A stretch of 64,000 nucleotides of DNA from DASWJQ01 sp036397095. GTDB lineage: Bacteria > Chloroflexota > Anaerolineae > Anaerolineales > E44-bin32. This document shows, in pieces, positions 37,999 to 46,206 of this stretch (its first letter is position 1; each line of letters starts with the position of its first letter). The position numbers were made by a program, and so were the translations under genes. Below the pieces are notes generated by a model that saw nothing but the letters and a program-made list of their open reading frames with translations, made no database searches and was not told the origin of the DNA. The stretch covers positions 62,001 through 126,000 of the forward strand of contig DASWJQ010000111.1 of NCBI GenBank assembly GCA_036397095.1, in the 5' to 3' direction.

Positions 37999-38825
37999 GC
38001 GACGAACCAGTCCCGAGGGGACAAGAGCCCGAAGATCAAACGGTGGACCCGGCCCAGGCCGCTGGGACAGGCGGCTGGTTGCGCAGGTTGCTGAGGCTGG
38101 CGCTGGTGGTAGGGTTGGGAGTCGGCGTTGGCCTGGCCCTGTATCTGGCGCTGCCGGCCCTGGTTCGGGCCTGGCTGGAGCCGGTCGAACAGAATCAGGC
38201 GCTGGTGGAAGCGCTGTCCGACGACCTCGACTCGTTTCGCCGGGAGCAAGAACGAGCCAATGAAAGCCTGGGCGAACGGCTGTCGGCGGTGGAGGCCGAG
38301 CTGCTGGACGTGGCAGAACAGATGGCGGCCGGCGGGGACCAACTGCATGCGGCTGGCGACCGCCTGGAAGTTCTTGAGGCGGACCTGGCTGACCTGCGGA
38401 CGGCGGTCGGGCAGATCGGGCAGTTGGAGGACGATCTCGAAGGGCTGGGCCAAGCCGTCGCCACCCTCGAAGCGGAACCGAAAACGGATCCGGGCTTGGA
38501 AACGCTGGGCTTTCGGTTGGACTTGATAGGGGTTATGGAGGTTGTGGCCCGGGCCAGGCTCGAACTGCTGCAGGCGAATTACGGGTTGGCCCAAGACAAC
38601 ATACAGACCGCCTACGATCGGCTAGCTAGCTTGACGCCACCGACTGGTATCGTTGAGAATGATACGCTGGCGGCGCTTGAGCGTCTGGCGCTGGCGGAGA
38701 AGGCACTGCCTCAGGCCCCGCAAGTCGCGGCCGAGGATTTGGAAAGTGTCTGGCTGCTCCTGCTTGACATGACCGAACCGGCCGCGACCGCGCCGGAGAC
38801 CGAGGAGGCAACGCTTGATGGTTGA
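37995..38825 (+). CDS. Single-pass membrane coiled-coil protein
   Basis: 276 residues, ATG overlapping the upstream stop (ATGA). A transmembrane helix (about 30-58) is followed by a long coiled coil (about 65-160) and a helical region with ARLELLQANYGLAQDNIQ and AYDRLASLTPP. The last 25 residues are acidic. No enzymatic motif. The helical ARLELLQ-N-x-G-L-A motif is repeated in degenerate form in the next gene, so the pair may be duplicates. Function unknown. Confidence 0.68.
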   Translation: MSDEPVPRGQEPEDQTVDPAQAAGTGGWLRRLLRLALVVGLGVGVGLALYLALPALVRAWLEPVEQNQALVEALSDDLDSFRREQERANESLGERLSAVEAELLDVAEQMAAGGDQLHAAGDRLEVLEADLADLRTAVGQIGQLEDDLEGLGQAVATLEAEPKTDPGLETLGFRLDLIGVMEVVARARLELLQANYGLAQDNIQTAYDRLASLTPPTGIVENDTLAALERLALAEKALPQAPQVAAEDLESVWLLLLDMTEPAATAPETEEATLDG

Positions 38826-39432
38826 CGACGAGCGAATAGAGTCCGAGCCGACGGAAGCACCGGAAACGCCAACCGAGCCGACGGCGGATAGCCGCCTTGG
38901 CGGCTGGATGCAGCGAGCGCTGCGTTGGGCCGTCGCCATTGGCGTTGTGTTTGTTGCTGGCGTCCTCATAGCATATTTCACTCGTATCCGACCACAAACC
39001 GACACGATCAAGGCGCTCGAGGCCGATCTACGCTCGGCCCAATCACAGGCCAATTCGTTTCAGGAGGAACTGGAGGAACTCCAGCCGCTGGAGCAGGAAA
39101 ACGAAGCCCTGCGCCTGGACCTGGCCGACCGTGAGCTGCACCTGGGGCTGCTGGCGGTGTTGGTGGATGTCACCCGGGCGCAGTTGGCGCTGGCCCAGGA
39201 TCAGCCGGGCGCGGCGCGCAATGAGCTCAGCGGGACCGACTCACGCCTGGCCTCCCTGCAGGACGGATTGGATGAGCAGCCGGCCGAATCGGTCGGCAGC
39301 ATGCGCGACCGCTTGCAGTTGGTGATGGCCGAACTAGAAGGAGACTCGTTCGCCGCCGAACGCGATCTCGAGATCCTGGCCAATAATCTGGTTGATCTCG
39401 AGCGGCAGTTGTTCAGCCAAACGGAGGAATAG
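38818..39432 (+). CDS. Single-pass membrane coiled-coil protein (paralogue-like)
   Basis: 204 residues from the ATG at 38818, overlapping the previous gene by 8 bp, with GGAGG about 11 nt upstream. An acidic N terminus, one transmembrane helix (about 36-58), a short coil (about 65-105) and a helical domain with TRAQLALAQDQPGAARNEL and RLASLQDGL. This resembles the C-terminal part of the preceding protein. Function unknown; last gene of the three-gene unit. Confidence 0.66.
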   Translation: MVDDERIESEPTEAPETPTEPTADSRLGGWMQRALRWAVAIGVVFVAGVLIAYFTRIRPQTDTIKALEADLRSAQSQANSFQEELEELQPLEQENEALRLDLADRELHLGLLAVLVDVTRAQLALAQDQPGAARNELSGTDSRLASLQDGLDEQPAESVGSMRDRLQLVMAELEGDSFAAERDLEILANNLVDLERQLFSQTEE

Positions 39433-39483
39433 CCAGGCGAGCGTCAAGTCGAAAACGGAATGACGTGTTTATTCGGCACCAAA

Positions 39484-39515
39484 GTGTAGGGACGTTGAAT
39501 ACAACGTCCCTGCAC
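39484..39515. repeat. Extragenic palindrome, copy 1
   Basis: GTGTAGGGACGTTG, a 4-nt centre (AATA), and CAACGTCCCTGCAC: a near-perfect 14-bp inverted repeat in the convergent gap after the coiled-coil operon. It shares its core with the perfect palindrome at 53923-53952. Confidence 0.75.
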
Positions 39516-39560
39516 TGCGCTCGGGCAGTAGTGCCACCTACTAATTTCAACGCGGGTGAC

Positions 39561-40664
39561 TCAGTAGCGCAGCAGGGCTCCAATTCGGCCAGCCTGCTCC
39601 AACTGAACGTTGTCGTGCACCACTTCGACCTTTCCTCCTTTGTCGAGCACGGCCTGAATGGCATCTTCGACGGCGTCGGTGATCTTGGCCATTTCCCCCC
39701 CGCAGAATGGACAGCTCTCGAGCGGTTGTGTTGTCAAATAGCCGCATGACCCGCAGCGCAAGCCGGCCGCCCGGTACCCTTCGCCGACGACCAACGATAG
39801 GACTTTGCCAGCGTGGACGGCTTCCAGCGTCTGATCCAGCCCCAACACACCATCCTGCCGCTTGGCCGCTGCTGTCACCATCCGTTCGACCAATTTCTGC
39901 TCGTGCTGTTCGTCCACCTGGCTGGCGACCTGCATGGCCCGGGCGGCGATCTCGGTGGTTCCAGCGCTCATGTCGGCCGGGAAGCCGCCGATGATAAGGC
40001 TGCGCCAGGCCTTGGGCAGGGCGTCGTGAAAGTAAGCTTGGTTCTCGTCGGTGCCGGCCACAACGATACGGCGAACCCCCTGCGCCTTGAAGAACTTGCT
40101 GGCCTCGGTCGCCGCCTGGCGCAAATTGCGTTCGGCCAGTTCCTCGGCAGAGCGCGTTTGACCGGCGGCGCCCCCACGGCGGCTCGGATCCTGTGAGCCG
40201 CCGCCGCTCTTGACGCGCCGAACCGGCTCTCCCTCGAAGCCATCTTCGGCCACGACTTCCCCCAGGTCGAGGTGATAGAAGCGAGCGGTTTGCCGATCGA
40301 CAATCGCCACACCCAGGTGCCCGTAGGAGTCAAGCAGATCGACCAAGGGTTTGAGATAGGGGCGGTCCAGGCGGCGGGCCCGGCTGCGCAGCGGGATCGC
40401 CAACGAAATGGAGCGAAACAGACCATCTTCCTGATTGGAGAACAGGACAAGCGCCCGGCCGGATCCGCCGTGCTCGTGGTCTAGAAACCGGCGAACGGCT
40501 TCGACGTCATCCGGCGCTTCGTCTTCAAACCGGCGGGTCAACTCGCGCAGCGCCAGCCGCTGACCATCCATACCGGCGGACGGCGGCAAGTCGAGGTAAA
40601 CACTCAACACCGGGTGGTCGGACCGGTAGGCGAGCAGCTCTTCCAGGCCGTGATTGGCTGGCAT
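39561..40664 (-). CDS. Bacterial eRF1-like (baeRF/VLRF1-type) protein with zinc ribbon
   Basis: 367 residues. The order fits bacterial relatives of archaeo-eukaryotic release factor 1: an N-terminal domain, a middle RNase-H-like domain (VAIVDRQTARFYHLDLGEV, KFFKAQGVRRIVVAGTDEN) and a C-terminal L7Ae/Pelota-like domain (DGVLGLDQTLEAVHAGKVLSL). A loop after the first strand pair, VKSGGGSQDPSRRGG, lies where eRF1 has its GGQ loop but no GGQ triplet is kept. A zinc ribbon CGSCG...CPFCGG follows near the C terminus. These proteins are thought to act on stalled ribosomes; a peptidyl-tRNA hydrolase role is possible but unproven here. GAGGAGG precedes the ATG. Confidence 0.75.
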   Translation of the reverse strand: MPANHGLEELLAYRSDHPVLSVYLDLPPSAGMDGQRLALRELTRRFEDEAPDDVEAVRRFLDHEHGGSGRALVLFSNQEDGLFRSISLAIPLRSRARRLDRPYLKPLVDLLDSYGHLGVAIVDRQTARFYHLDLGEVVAEDGFEGEPVRRVKSGGGSQDPSRRGGAAGQTRSAEELAERNLRQAATEASKFFKAQGVRRIVVAGTDENQAYFHDALPKAWRSLIIGGFPADMSAGTTEIAARAMQVASQVDEQHEQKLVERMVTAAAKRQDGVLGLDQTLEAVHAGKVLSLVVGEGYRAAGLRCGSCGYLTTQPLESCPFCGGEMAKITDAVEDAIQAVLDKGGKVEVVHDNVQLEQAGRIGALLRY

Positions 40665-40706
40665 GGCGTGCCTCCTCGTTCTGACGCGTTCGGCGGCCCG
40701 GTCCTA

Positions 40707-41903
40707 CTAGCCGCGGCCGGCGAGCGTGACGTCAAGGTTTTGTTCCTCGCCGTCCCTGAGTACCGTTAAGCTGACGGTGTCGCCGGGTTGCGTGTGGTTG
40801 ACCAGGTAGGAAAGCAAGTCGCTAAATTCATATACCGGCTCGGCGTCGATAGCGACGATCAAGTCACCGCCAGGCCGCAGGCCGAGTTCGTCGCAATCAG
40901 CGGCGCCTAGCACGCCGGCCTCTTCGGCCGGGCCGCCCGGCGTGACGCAGGTCACATACGCGCCGACGGCGTCATCCGGCAATCCCAGCACATCAAGTGT
41001 GCGCAGGTTCCAAGCGCTCTCATTCAAGCTGGATACGCCCAGGAACGGGTAGTCGTAGTTGCCGGTTTCTATCAGGGCTGGCACGACTCGGCGCACGATG
41101 TTGACGGGAATGGCAAAGCCCACGCCTGCGTTGAGCGGCGTGCCTTCGGCGTTGGTCGTCTCGGTGCGGATGGCCCGGTTGACGCCGATCACCTCACCTG
41201 CCAGGTTGATCAGCGGCCCGCCCGAGTTCCCCGGATTGATGGCTGCATCCGTCTGGATAATGTCGCCGGCAGTAAAGGCGCCGCCGGTCGGTGCCTCTCG
41301 CTCCGAGTCAAGCGTCCGGCCTAGGGCCGAGATGATTCCAACGGTCATGGTGCCCGACAGGCCGAACGGATTGCCGATGGCCACAACGAACTGGCCAACC
41401 TCCACCAGGTCCGAATCACCCAAGGGCAACGGCACCAGGCTGTCAGCCGGCAAGTCGACTTTAAGGACTGCCAGGTCCGAATCGGGGTCTATGCCGACCA
41501 GTTCCGCCCAGGCCTTCTGCCCCGAGGCGAAATCGACCTCAATGTCACCCGAATCGGCCACCACGTGGTGATTGGTAACAATGTGCCCTTGGCTGTCGAT
41601 GACGAATCCCGACCCCTGACCGAGTGGCAGGCCGCCGCTAGGGGCGTTGGCCGGGAAGGTTAGGATATTGACGATACCGGGGCTGACCGCCCCGTACAAC
41701 GAGGCCAAGTCACCCTGGGTAATCGGCAAGATGGGCACCTCCCCCACAGAAGGCTCTGCCGGGGCCGAAATGACCGCCGGCAAGGTGGGTGGTAAGGACG
41801 GCGCCTGGCTGGGGGCGTCGGTTGTCAGAAGTGTCCCCGGGCTGCAGGCCAAGGTGGCCACCACCACGGCGATAAATCCTGGCGCAAACTTGGTGCGGGT
41901 CAT
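40707..41903 (-). CDS. HtrA/DegP-type trypsin-like protease with PDZ domain
   Basis: 398 residues from the ATG at 41903 (AAGGAAGG upstream). The N terminus has a lipobox-like VVATLACSPG, so it may be a lipoprotein. The chymotrypsin fold shows the triad: His in VTNHHVVADSG, Asp in DPDSDLAVLKVD, Ser in NPGNSGGPLINLAG. One PDZ domain (about 285-395) ends the protein with LRPGGDLIVAIDAEPVYEF and TQPGDTVSLTVLRDGEE. It would degrade misfolded proteins outside the cytoplasm. Confidence 0.93.
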   Translation of the reverse strand: MTRTKFAPGFIAVVVATLACSPGTLLTTDAPSQAPSLPPTLPAVISAPAEPSVGEVPILPITQGDLASLYGAVSPGIVNILTFPANAPSGGLPLGQGSGFVIDSQGHIVTNHHVVADSGDIEVDFASGQKAWAELVGIDPDSDLAVLKVDLPADSLVPLPLGDSDLVEVGQFVVAIGNPFGLSGTMTVGIISALGRTLDSEREAPTGGAFTAGDIIQTDAAINPGNSGGPLINLAGEVIGVNRAIRTETTNAEGTPLNAGVGFAIPVNIVRRVVPALIETGNYDYPFLGVSSLNESAWNLRTLDVLGLPDDAVGAYVTCVTPGGPAEEAGVLGAADCDELGLRPGGDLIVAIDAEPVYEFSDLLSYLVNHTQPGDTVSLTVLRDGEEQNLDVTLAGRG

Positions 41904-41954
41904 CAAACCTTCCTTGGTCTCATGATGGGAAGCTCGGTCCTGCGCTGCAGATGA

Positions 41955-42869
41955 TCAACTGCCGCCACGCAGCTTTCTCAACTGCTCATAGAGTTGGCGC
42001 TCTTCGTCCGACAGCTCTGTCGGAATGCGTACCGTGAGCTCGGCGAACAGGTCACCGTGTTGGTTGGGATTGCGCAAGCTGGGCATCCCCCGGCTCTTGA
42101 GGCGAAAGCGCTGGCCCGGTTGGCTGCCCGCTGGAATGGTCAGCACAACCGGCCCCGCCGGCGTCGGCACGTCCACCTCGCCGCCAAGGACGGCCTGATC
42201 CAGGCTCGCCTCGACCTGCGTGTGCAGGTCGTCTCCCTGGCGGCGGAAGCGGCCATTGGGTGCTACCCGGACCGACAGATACAAGTCGCCGGATTGACCG
42301 GGTCCAGCCTGACCCTGCCCAGCCAGACGAACCCGGGTGCCGGAGCGGGCGCCCGGCGGGATCTTGACTTCCAGCGAGCGGCCGTTGAGCCGGAGTTGGC
42401 GGGTCGTCCCCTGGTAGGCTTCCTCCAGCGAGATCGTTATCGGTTGCTCCAGGTCGCGCCCGCGGGGCCGGCTGGTGGCGGCCCCGCGGCCTCGACCGGG
42501 CCCACCGAAGACGGTGTCGAAGAAGTCGGAAAATCCACCACCGAACAGATCGCCCAGATCGCCGAACTCGACCCGGACACCGCCCGGCGCACCGCTGGCC
42601 CAGCGTGACCAGTCGAAGTCCGCCTGACCACCCGTGCGTTCCCACTGACGGTAGGAAGCTCCGAGCCGATCGTACTTGGCGCGTTTTTCCGCGTCCCCCA
42701 GGACCTCGTAGGCCTCATTGATTTCCTTGAATCGTTCTTCGGCCTGCGGATCGTCCGGGTTCTTGTCGGGGTGGTGTTTGAGGGCGAGCCTGCGGTAGGC
42801 GCGCTTGATGGACTGCTCGTCTGCGCCCCGGTCGACACCGAGGACTTCGTAGTAATCCTTGTAATCCAT
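41955..42869 (-). CDS. CbpA-type J-domain protein (DnaJ C-terminal, no zinc finger)
   Basis: 304 residues from the ATG at 42869. The J domain (about 1-70) has KDYYEVLGVDRGADEQSIKRAY (quoted: DYYEVLGVDRGAD), the HPD triad in KHHPDKNPDD and ERFKEINEAYEVLGD. A Gly/Phe-rich linker (FGDLGDLFGGGFSDFFD) leads directly to the two C-terminal beta-barrels (about 130-300). The four-repeat zinc domain of classical DnaJ is missing, as in CbpA. It should stimulate DnaK; no dnaK or grpE is in the window. Confidence 0.9.
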   Translation of the reverse strand: MDYKDYYEVLGVDRGADEQSIKRAYRRLALKHHPDKNPDDPQAEERFKEINEAYEVLGDAEKRAKYDRLGASYRQWERTGGQADFDWSRWASGAPGGVRVEFGDLGDLFGGGFSDFFDTVFGGPGRGRGAATSRPRGRDLEQPITISLEEAYQGTTRQLRLNGRSLEVKIPPGARSGTRVRLAGQGQAGPGQSGDLYLSVRVAPNGRFRRQGDDLHTQVEASLDQAVLGGEVDVPTPAGPVVLTIPAGSQPGQRFRLKSRGMPSLRNPNQHGDLFAELTVRIPTELSDEERQLYEQLRKLRGGS

Positions 42870-42984
42870 ACCGCCACCAATGTTGAGTCGCATTGTAATG
42901 GTCTTGAAATGAGGGCGTCAAGGAATGGTCGCCTGATTGCCGAGGAGGCCCTTTTGGCCCATCCACTCCGCTGAGCCGGCATGC

Positions 42985-42990
42985 TATGAT
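42985..42990 (+). promoter_or_regulatory. -10 box TATGAT, 6 nt from the start codon
   Basis: TATGAT followed by six bases and the ATG at 42997. The same distance is found for nfeD and the phospholipase-like gene, consistent with leaderless transcription. Confidence 0.55.
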
Positions 42991-42996
42991 TGCCGC

Positions 42997-44187
42997 ATGA
43001 GGGGCGATCAGCCGCGTGAGCGCGTTTTGGTGGTCGACGAGGACGCCGATGTCCTCGACTTGCTTGAAACGCAGGTCCTTGAGCCCATGGGCTATGACGT
43101 GGCGACGGCCCAAGAGGCGGGGGGCGCTATCCAGCAGGCGCTCAACTTTGGACCGGATCTGATCCTGGCCAGTCTGACCCTGCCGGGTCTCAGCGGAAAG
43201 GACTTGCTGGTGGCCTTGCGGTCCCAAGGTATCGAGGTGCCGATGCTGGTTATGGCGCCGGAGGGGATGGAAGCCGACGCCATCCAAGCATTTCGGCTCG
43301 GTGCCCGCGATTACTTGGTCAAGCCCCTGCGCGAGGCCGAAGCCGTTGCTGCTATCGAAAGAGCCTTGAATGAGATCCGGTTGCGGCGCGAACGCAAGCA
43401 ACTGGCCGACCAACTGGCTGAGAGCAACCGGCAGCTCGAGCGGCGAGTGCGTGAGTTGACCACGATCTATGGCATTGGCAAGGCCGTCACCTCGACGACC
43501 AACCAGGGCCAACTTTTTTCCAAGCTTATGGAAGGCAGTTTGTATGTCACCGAAGCCGACATGGGCTGGATCTTGCTGCGCGACGAGTCGACCAGGGAGA
43601 TGGTGTTGCGGGCTCAGAGCGGCCTGCCATCGGAGGTGGCCTCCAGGCTGCATAAGCCCTGGGATGACGGGGTAAGTTCACTGGTGATGTTGTCCGGCGA
43701 GGCACTGCGGATTCATGGCGAAGGACTTTCTCAATTCAAGTTGTCGCAGATCGGCCGGGCGGCCTTGATTGTTCCAATCAAAGTGCGCGACCAGCCGGTC
43801 GGCGTGCTCAACGTCGCCCGGCGCGATGCCCGCATGTTCACGGAGCGCAACCAGGCGATGCTGGAGGCGGTCACCGACTACGCTTCCATCTCTCTGGTCA
43901 ACGCCAGGCTGTTTCAGGCACTGGAGACGCGGGCCGCCCGCCTGGAGCGGGAAATGCGCGCCACCCAGGCGACGACCGATTCATCAGTCGCCGTCCGATT
44001 GCTGCAAGCCCAGGAACGCCTGGGGCACCTGGCGGCTGCCTCCAGCGACCGTGGCGTCCGTTCGGACTTGCAATCCGTGGCCGCCGAACTGGCGGGGGTC
44101 GCCGAGTCGCTGGCACCGCCTGTGCCCAAGGAAGGCCGGCCAATCCCCCCAGGTGCCGATGGCCGCAGCGGCGATGAAGCCGGCTAG
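42997..44187 (+). CDS. Pseudo-receiver / GAF signalling protein
   Basis: 396 residues. The N-terminal receiver fold (about 8-125) keeps the acidic pocket (VLVVDEDADVLDL) and the Lys in ARDYLVKPLRE, but at the phosphoacceptor position the sequence is PDLILASLTLPG, so Ser59 replaces the usual Asp. A coiled linker (about 128-160) leads to a GAF domain (about 165-310) and a final helical tail. No DNA-binding or kinase domain is present. The gene lies 58 bp before a REC-GAF-PAS histidine kinase, and the two probably work in one pathway. Confidence 0.85.
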   Translation: MRGDQPRERVLVVDEDADVLDLLETQVLEPMGYDVATAQEAGGAIQQALNFGPDLILASLTLPGLSGKDLLVALRSQGIEVPMLVMAPEGMEADAIQAFRLGARDYLVKPLREAEAVAAIERALNEIRLRRERKQLADQLAESNRQLERRVRELTTIYGIGKAVTSTTNQGQLFSKLMEGSLYVTEADMGWILLRDESTREMVLRAQSGLPSEVASRLHKPWDDGVSSLVMLSGEALRIHGEGLSQFKLSQIGRAALIVPIKVRDQPVGVLNVARRDARMFTERNQAMLEAVTDYASISLVNARLFQALETRAARLEREMRATQATTDSSVAVRLLQAQERLGHLAAASSDRGVRSDLQSVAAELAGVAESLAPPVPKEGRPIPPGADGRSGDEAG

Positions 44188-44245
44188 GACCGCCGGCTGA
44201 CGGCGACCGTTCCGGCTCACGCCGGCAGTCGCCAATTCCCGACCG

Positions 44246-46165
44246 ATGACCGAACCACTCATCCTCGTCGCAGAAGATAATCGCGAAGTTCGCCAGTACC
44301 TGGAAGAGCGTGTGCTCGTTCCGGCCGGTTACCGGGTGCGGTCGGTTGGCGACGGCATGTCGGCGTTGACGCTGGCCCTTGAGCTGCGGCCGGCGGTCGT
44401 GATCAGCGATCAGCAAATGCCCAACCTGACGGGCACCGAACTGACACGGCGGTTGCGGGCCGAGTATCCAGTGCCGGTGATCTTGATTACGGGCGAGAGC
44501 AGTGAAGGCCTGATGCTGGAGGCCATTCGGGCCGGGGTGTGCGACTACCTGACCAAACCGTTCGAGGCCGAGCAGCTGCTGGCTGCCGTCGGCCGGGCGC
44601 TGGCCGAGAGCCAGCGCATGGCTCAGTTGATGTCGACCAAGGCCGATCTCGAGGACGGGGCCCGCAGTCTCAAGCGGCGCCTGGATGAGTTGGAGACGCT
44701 GGCCGGCATCGGCCGCACGGTGACGGCGATGCTGGAGGTTGACGAGGTGCTGACTTCGGTGGTCGATGCGGCCGTGCGGCTGACGGGGGCCGAGGAGGGC
44801 AGCCTGCTGCTTGTCGACGAAGACAGCGGCCAGCTCTACATGCGGGCATCCAAGAATTTCGACGAGGAGTTCGCCCGCACCTTCCGTCTGCAGACGCAGG
44901 ATTCGCTGGCTGGCCAGGTGCTGGCCTCAGGCGAACCGGTAGTGATCGACGATAACTCGCCCAAGAAGATCAAGACCTCATACCTTGTGCATTCCTTGAT
45001 TTACGTGCCGCTGTCGGTGCGCGGCCACATTATCGGCGTGCTGGGGGTGGACAACCGCAAGGTCGGCCACAACTTCAGCCAGGAGGACTTGACCGTGCTG
45101 CGAGCGATGGCCGATTACGCGGCCATCGCCATCGAGAATGCCCGCTTGTTCCACCGCAGCGAGGCCGAGCGGCGCAAGCTGGAGACGATCCTGCGCCAGA
45201 CCGAGAACGGCGTGATCGTCGTCGATCCGGAGAACCGGCTGCTCTTGATGAATGAAGCTGCCCAGAAGGCATTTGCCGTTAACGGCGGCGCGCTGCTGGG
45301 CCGCTCCGTCGTCGAAGCCATCGACGACCCCCGGCTGCTGGAGTTGCTGCGCACGGCGGGCGATGGTGTGCGCCGCGAGGAAATTGAAGCGACCGATGGC
45401 CGGATCTTCAACGCTCAACGGACGGCGATCGAGGGGGTAGGCCAGGCGATCGTGCTCAATGACGTCACCCACTTGAAGGAGCTCGACCGCATCAAGTCGG
45501 AGTTCGTCACGACGGTCTCCCACGACTTGCGCTCGCCGCTGACCGCCATCCTGGGGTATGTCGAGCTGATCGAGCGGGCCGGCGAGATTAATGATCAACA
45601 GCGCGATTTCATTCGCCGGGTGCAGATCAGCGTGCAGCACATCACCGACCTGGTCAGCGACCTGCTCGACCTGGGCCGCATCGAGTCCGGCGTCGATACA
45701 ACCCAGGAGAGCACGCCAATCTCCGTCCTGGCCCGCTACGCAGTCGAAGGGCTGCGCACGTCAGCCGAGACCAAGGACGTCGAGCTGGAAGCCAGGCTGC
45801 CAGACGGATTGCCGTTGGTCTCGGGGGATCCGATTCGGCTGCGCCAGATGATCGGTAATCTGCTGGAGAATGCAATCAAGTACACGCCGGCCGGCGGGCG
45901 AGTTGAAATCGAGGCCGAATCCGAGGATCACCAGGTCATCCTGCGGGTGACCGACAGCGGCCCAGGCATCCCTCCAGCCGACCAGCCCTACCTGTTCGAC
46001 AAGTTCTATCGCGGCAGCAATGTGGCCAAGGACTCCCCCGGGACAGGCCTGGGGCTTTCGATCGTCAAGTCGATCGTCGATCATCACGATGGGCGCATCT
46101 GGGTAGAATCAAAGCTAGGGGAGGGTACGACCTTCACTGTTGTGCTGCCGGCCGGCCGCGGCTAA
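44246..46165 (+). CDS. REC-GAF-PAS hybrid histidine kinase
   Basis: 639 residues. A true receiver domain comes first (about 4-120) with Asp55 in VVISDQQMPNL and Lys in CDYLTKPFEA. Then a coil, a GAF domain (about 155-300), a PAS domain (about 305-410: LRQTENGVIVVDPENRLLL), HisKA with TVSHDLRSPLTA (His426) and HATPase (about 520-635) with NLLENAIKYTP, DSGPGIPPADQ and GTGLGLSIVKSIV. There is no transmembrane segment. The N-terminal receiver suggests it is itself controlled by another kinase. Confidence 0.93.
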   Translation: MTEPLILVAEDNREVRQYLEERVLVPAGYRVRSVGDGMSALTLALELRPAVVISDQQMPNLTGTELTRRLRAEYPVPVILITGESSEGLMLEAIRAGVCDYLTKPFEAEQLLAAVGRALAESQRMAQLMSTKADLEDGARSLKRRLDELETLAGIGRTVTAMLEVDEVLTSVVDAAVRLTGAEEGSLLLVDEDSGQLYMRASKNFDEEFARTFRLQTQDSLAGQVLASGEPVVIDDNSPKKIKTSYLVHSLIYVPLSVRGHIIGVLGVDNRKVGHNFSQEDLTVLRAMADYAAIAIENARLFHRSEAERRKLETILRQTENGVIVVDPENRLLLMNEAAQKAFAVNGGALLGRSVVEAIDDPRLLELLRTAGDGVRREEIEATDGRIFNAQRTAIEGVGQAIVLNDVTHLKELDRIKSEFVTTVSHDLRSPLTAILGYVELIERAGEINDQQRDFIRRVQISVQHITDLVSDLLDLGRIESGVDTTQESTPISVLARYAVEGLRTSAETKDVELEARLPDGLPLVSGDPIRLRQMIGNLLENAIKYTPAGGRVEIEAESEDHQVILRVTDSGPGIPPADQPYLFDKFYRGSNVAKDSPGTGLGLSIVKSIVDHHDGRIWVESKLGEGTTFTVVLPAGRG

Positions 46166-46206
46166 GCCGCCCGTCCGCCAGCCGGAGATGGAACGCAGGT
46201 AGCTTG

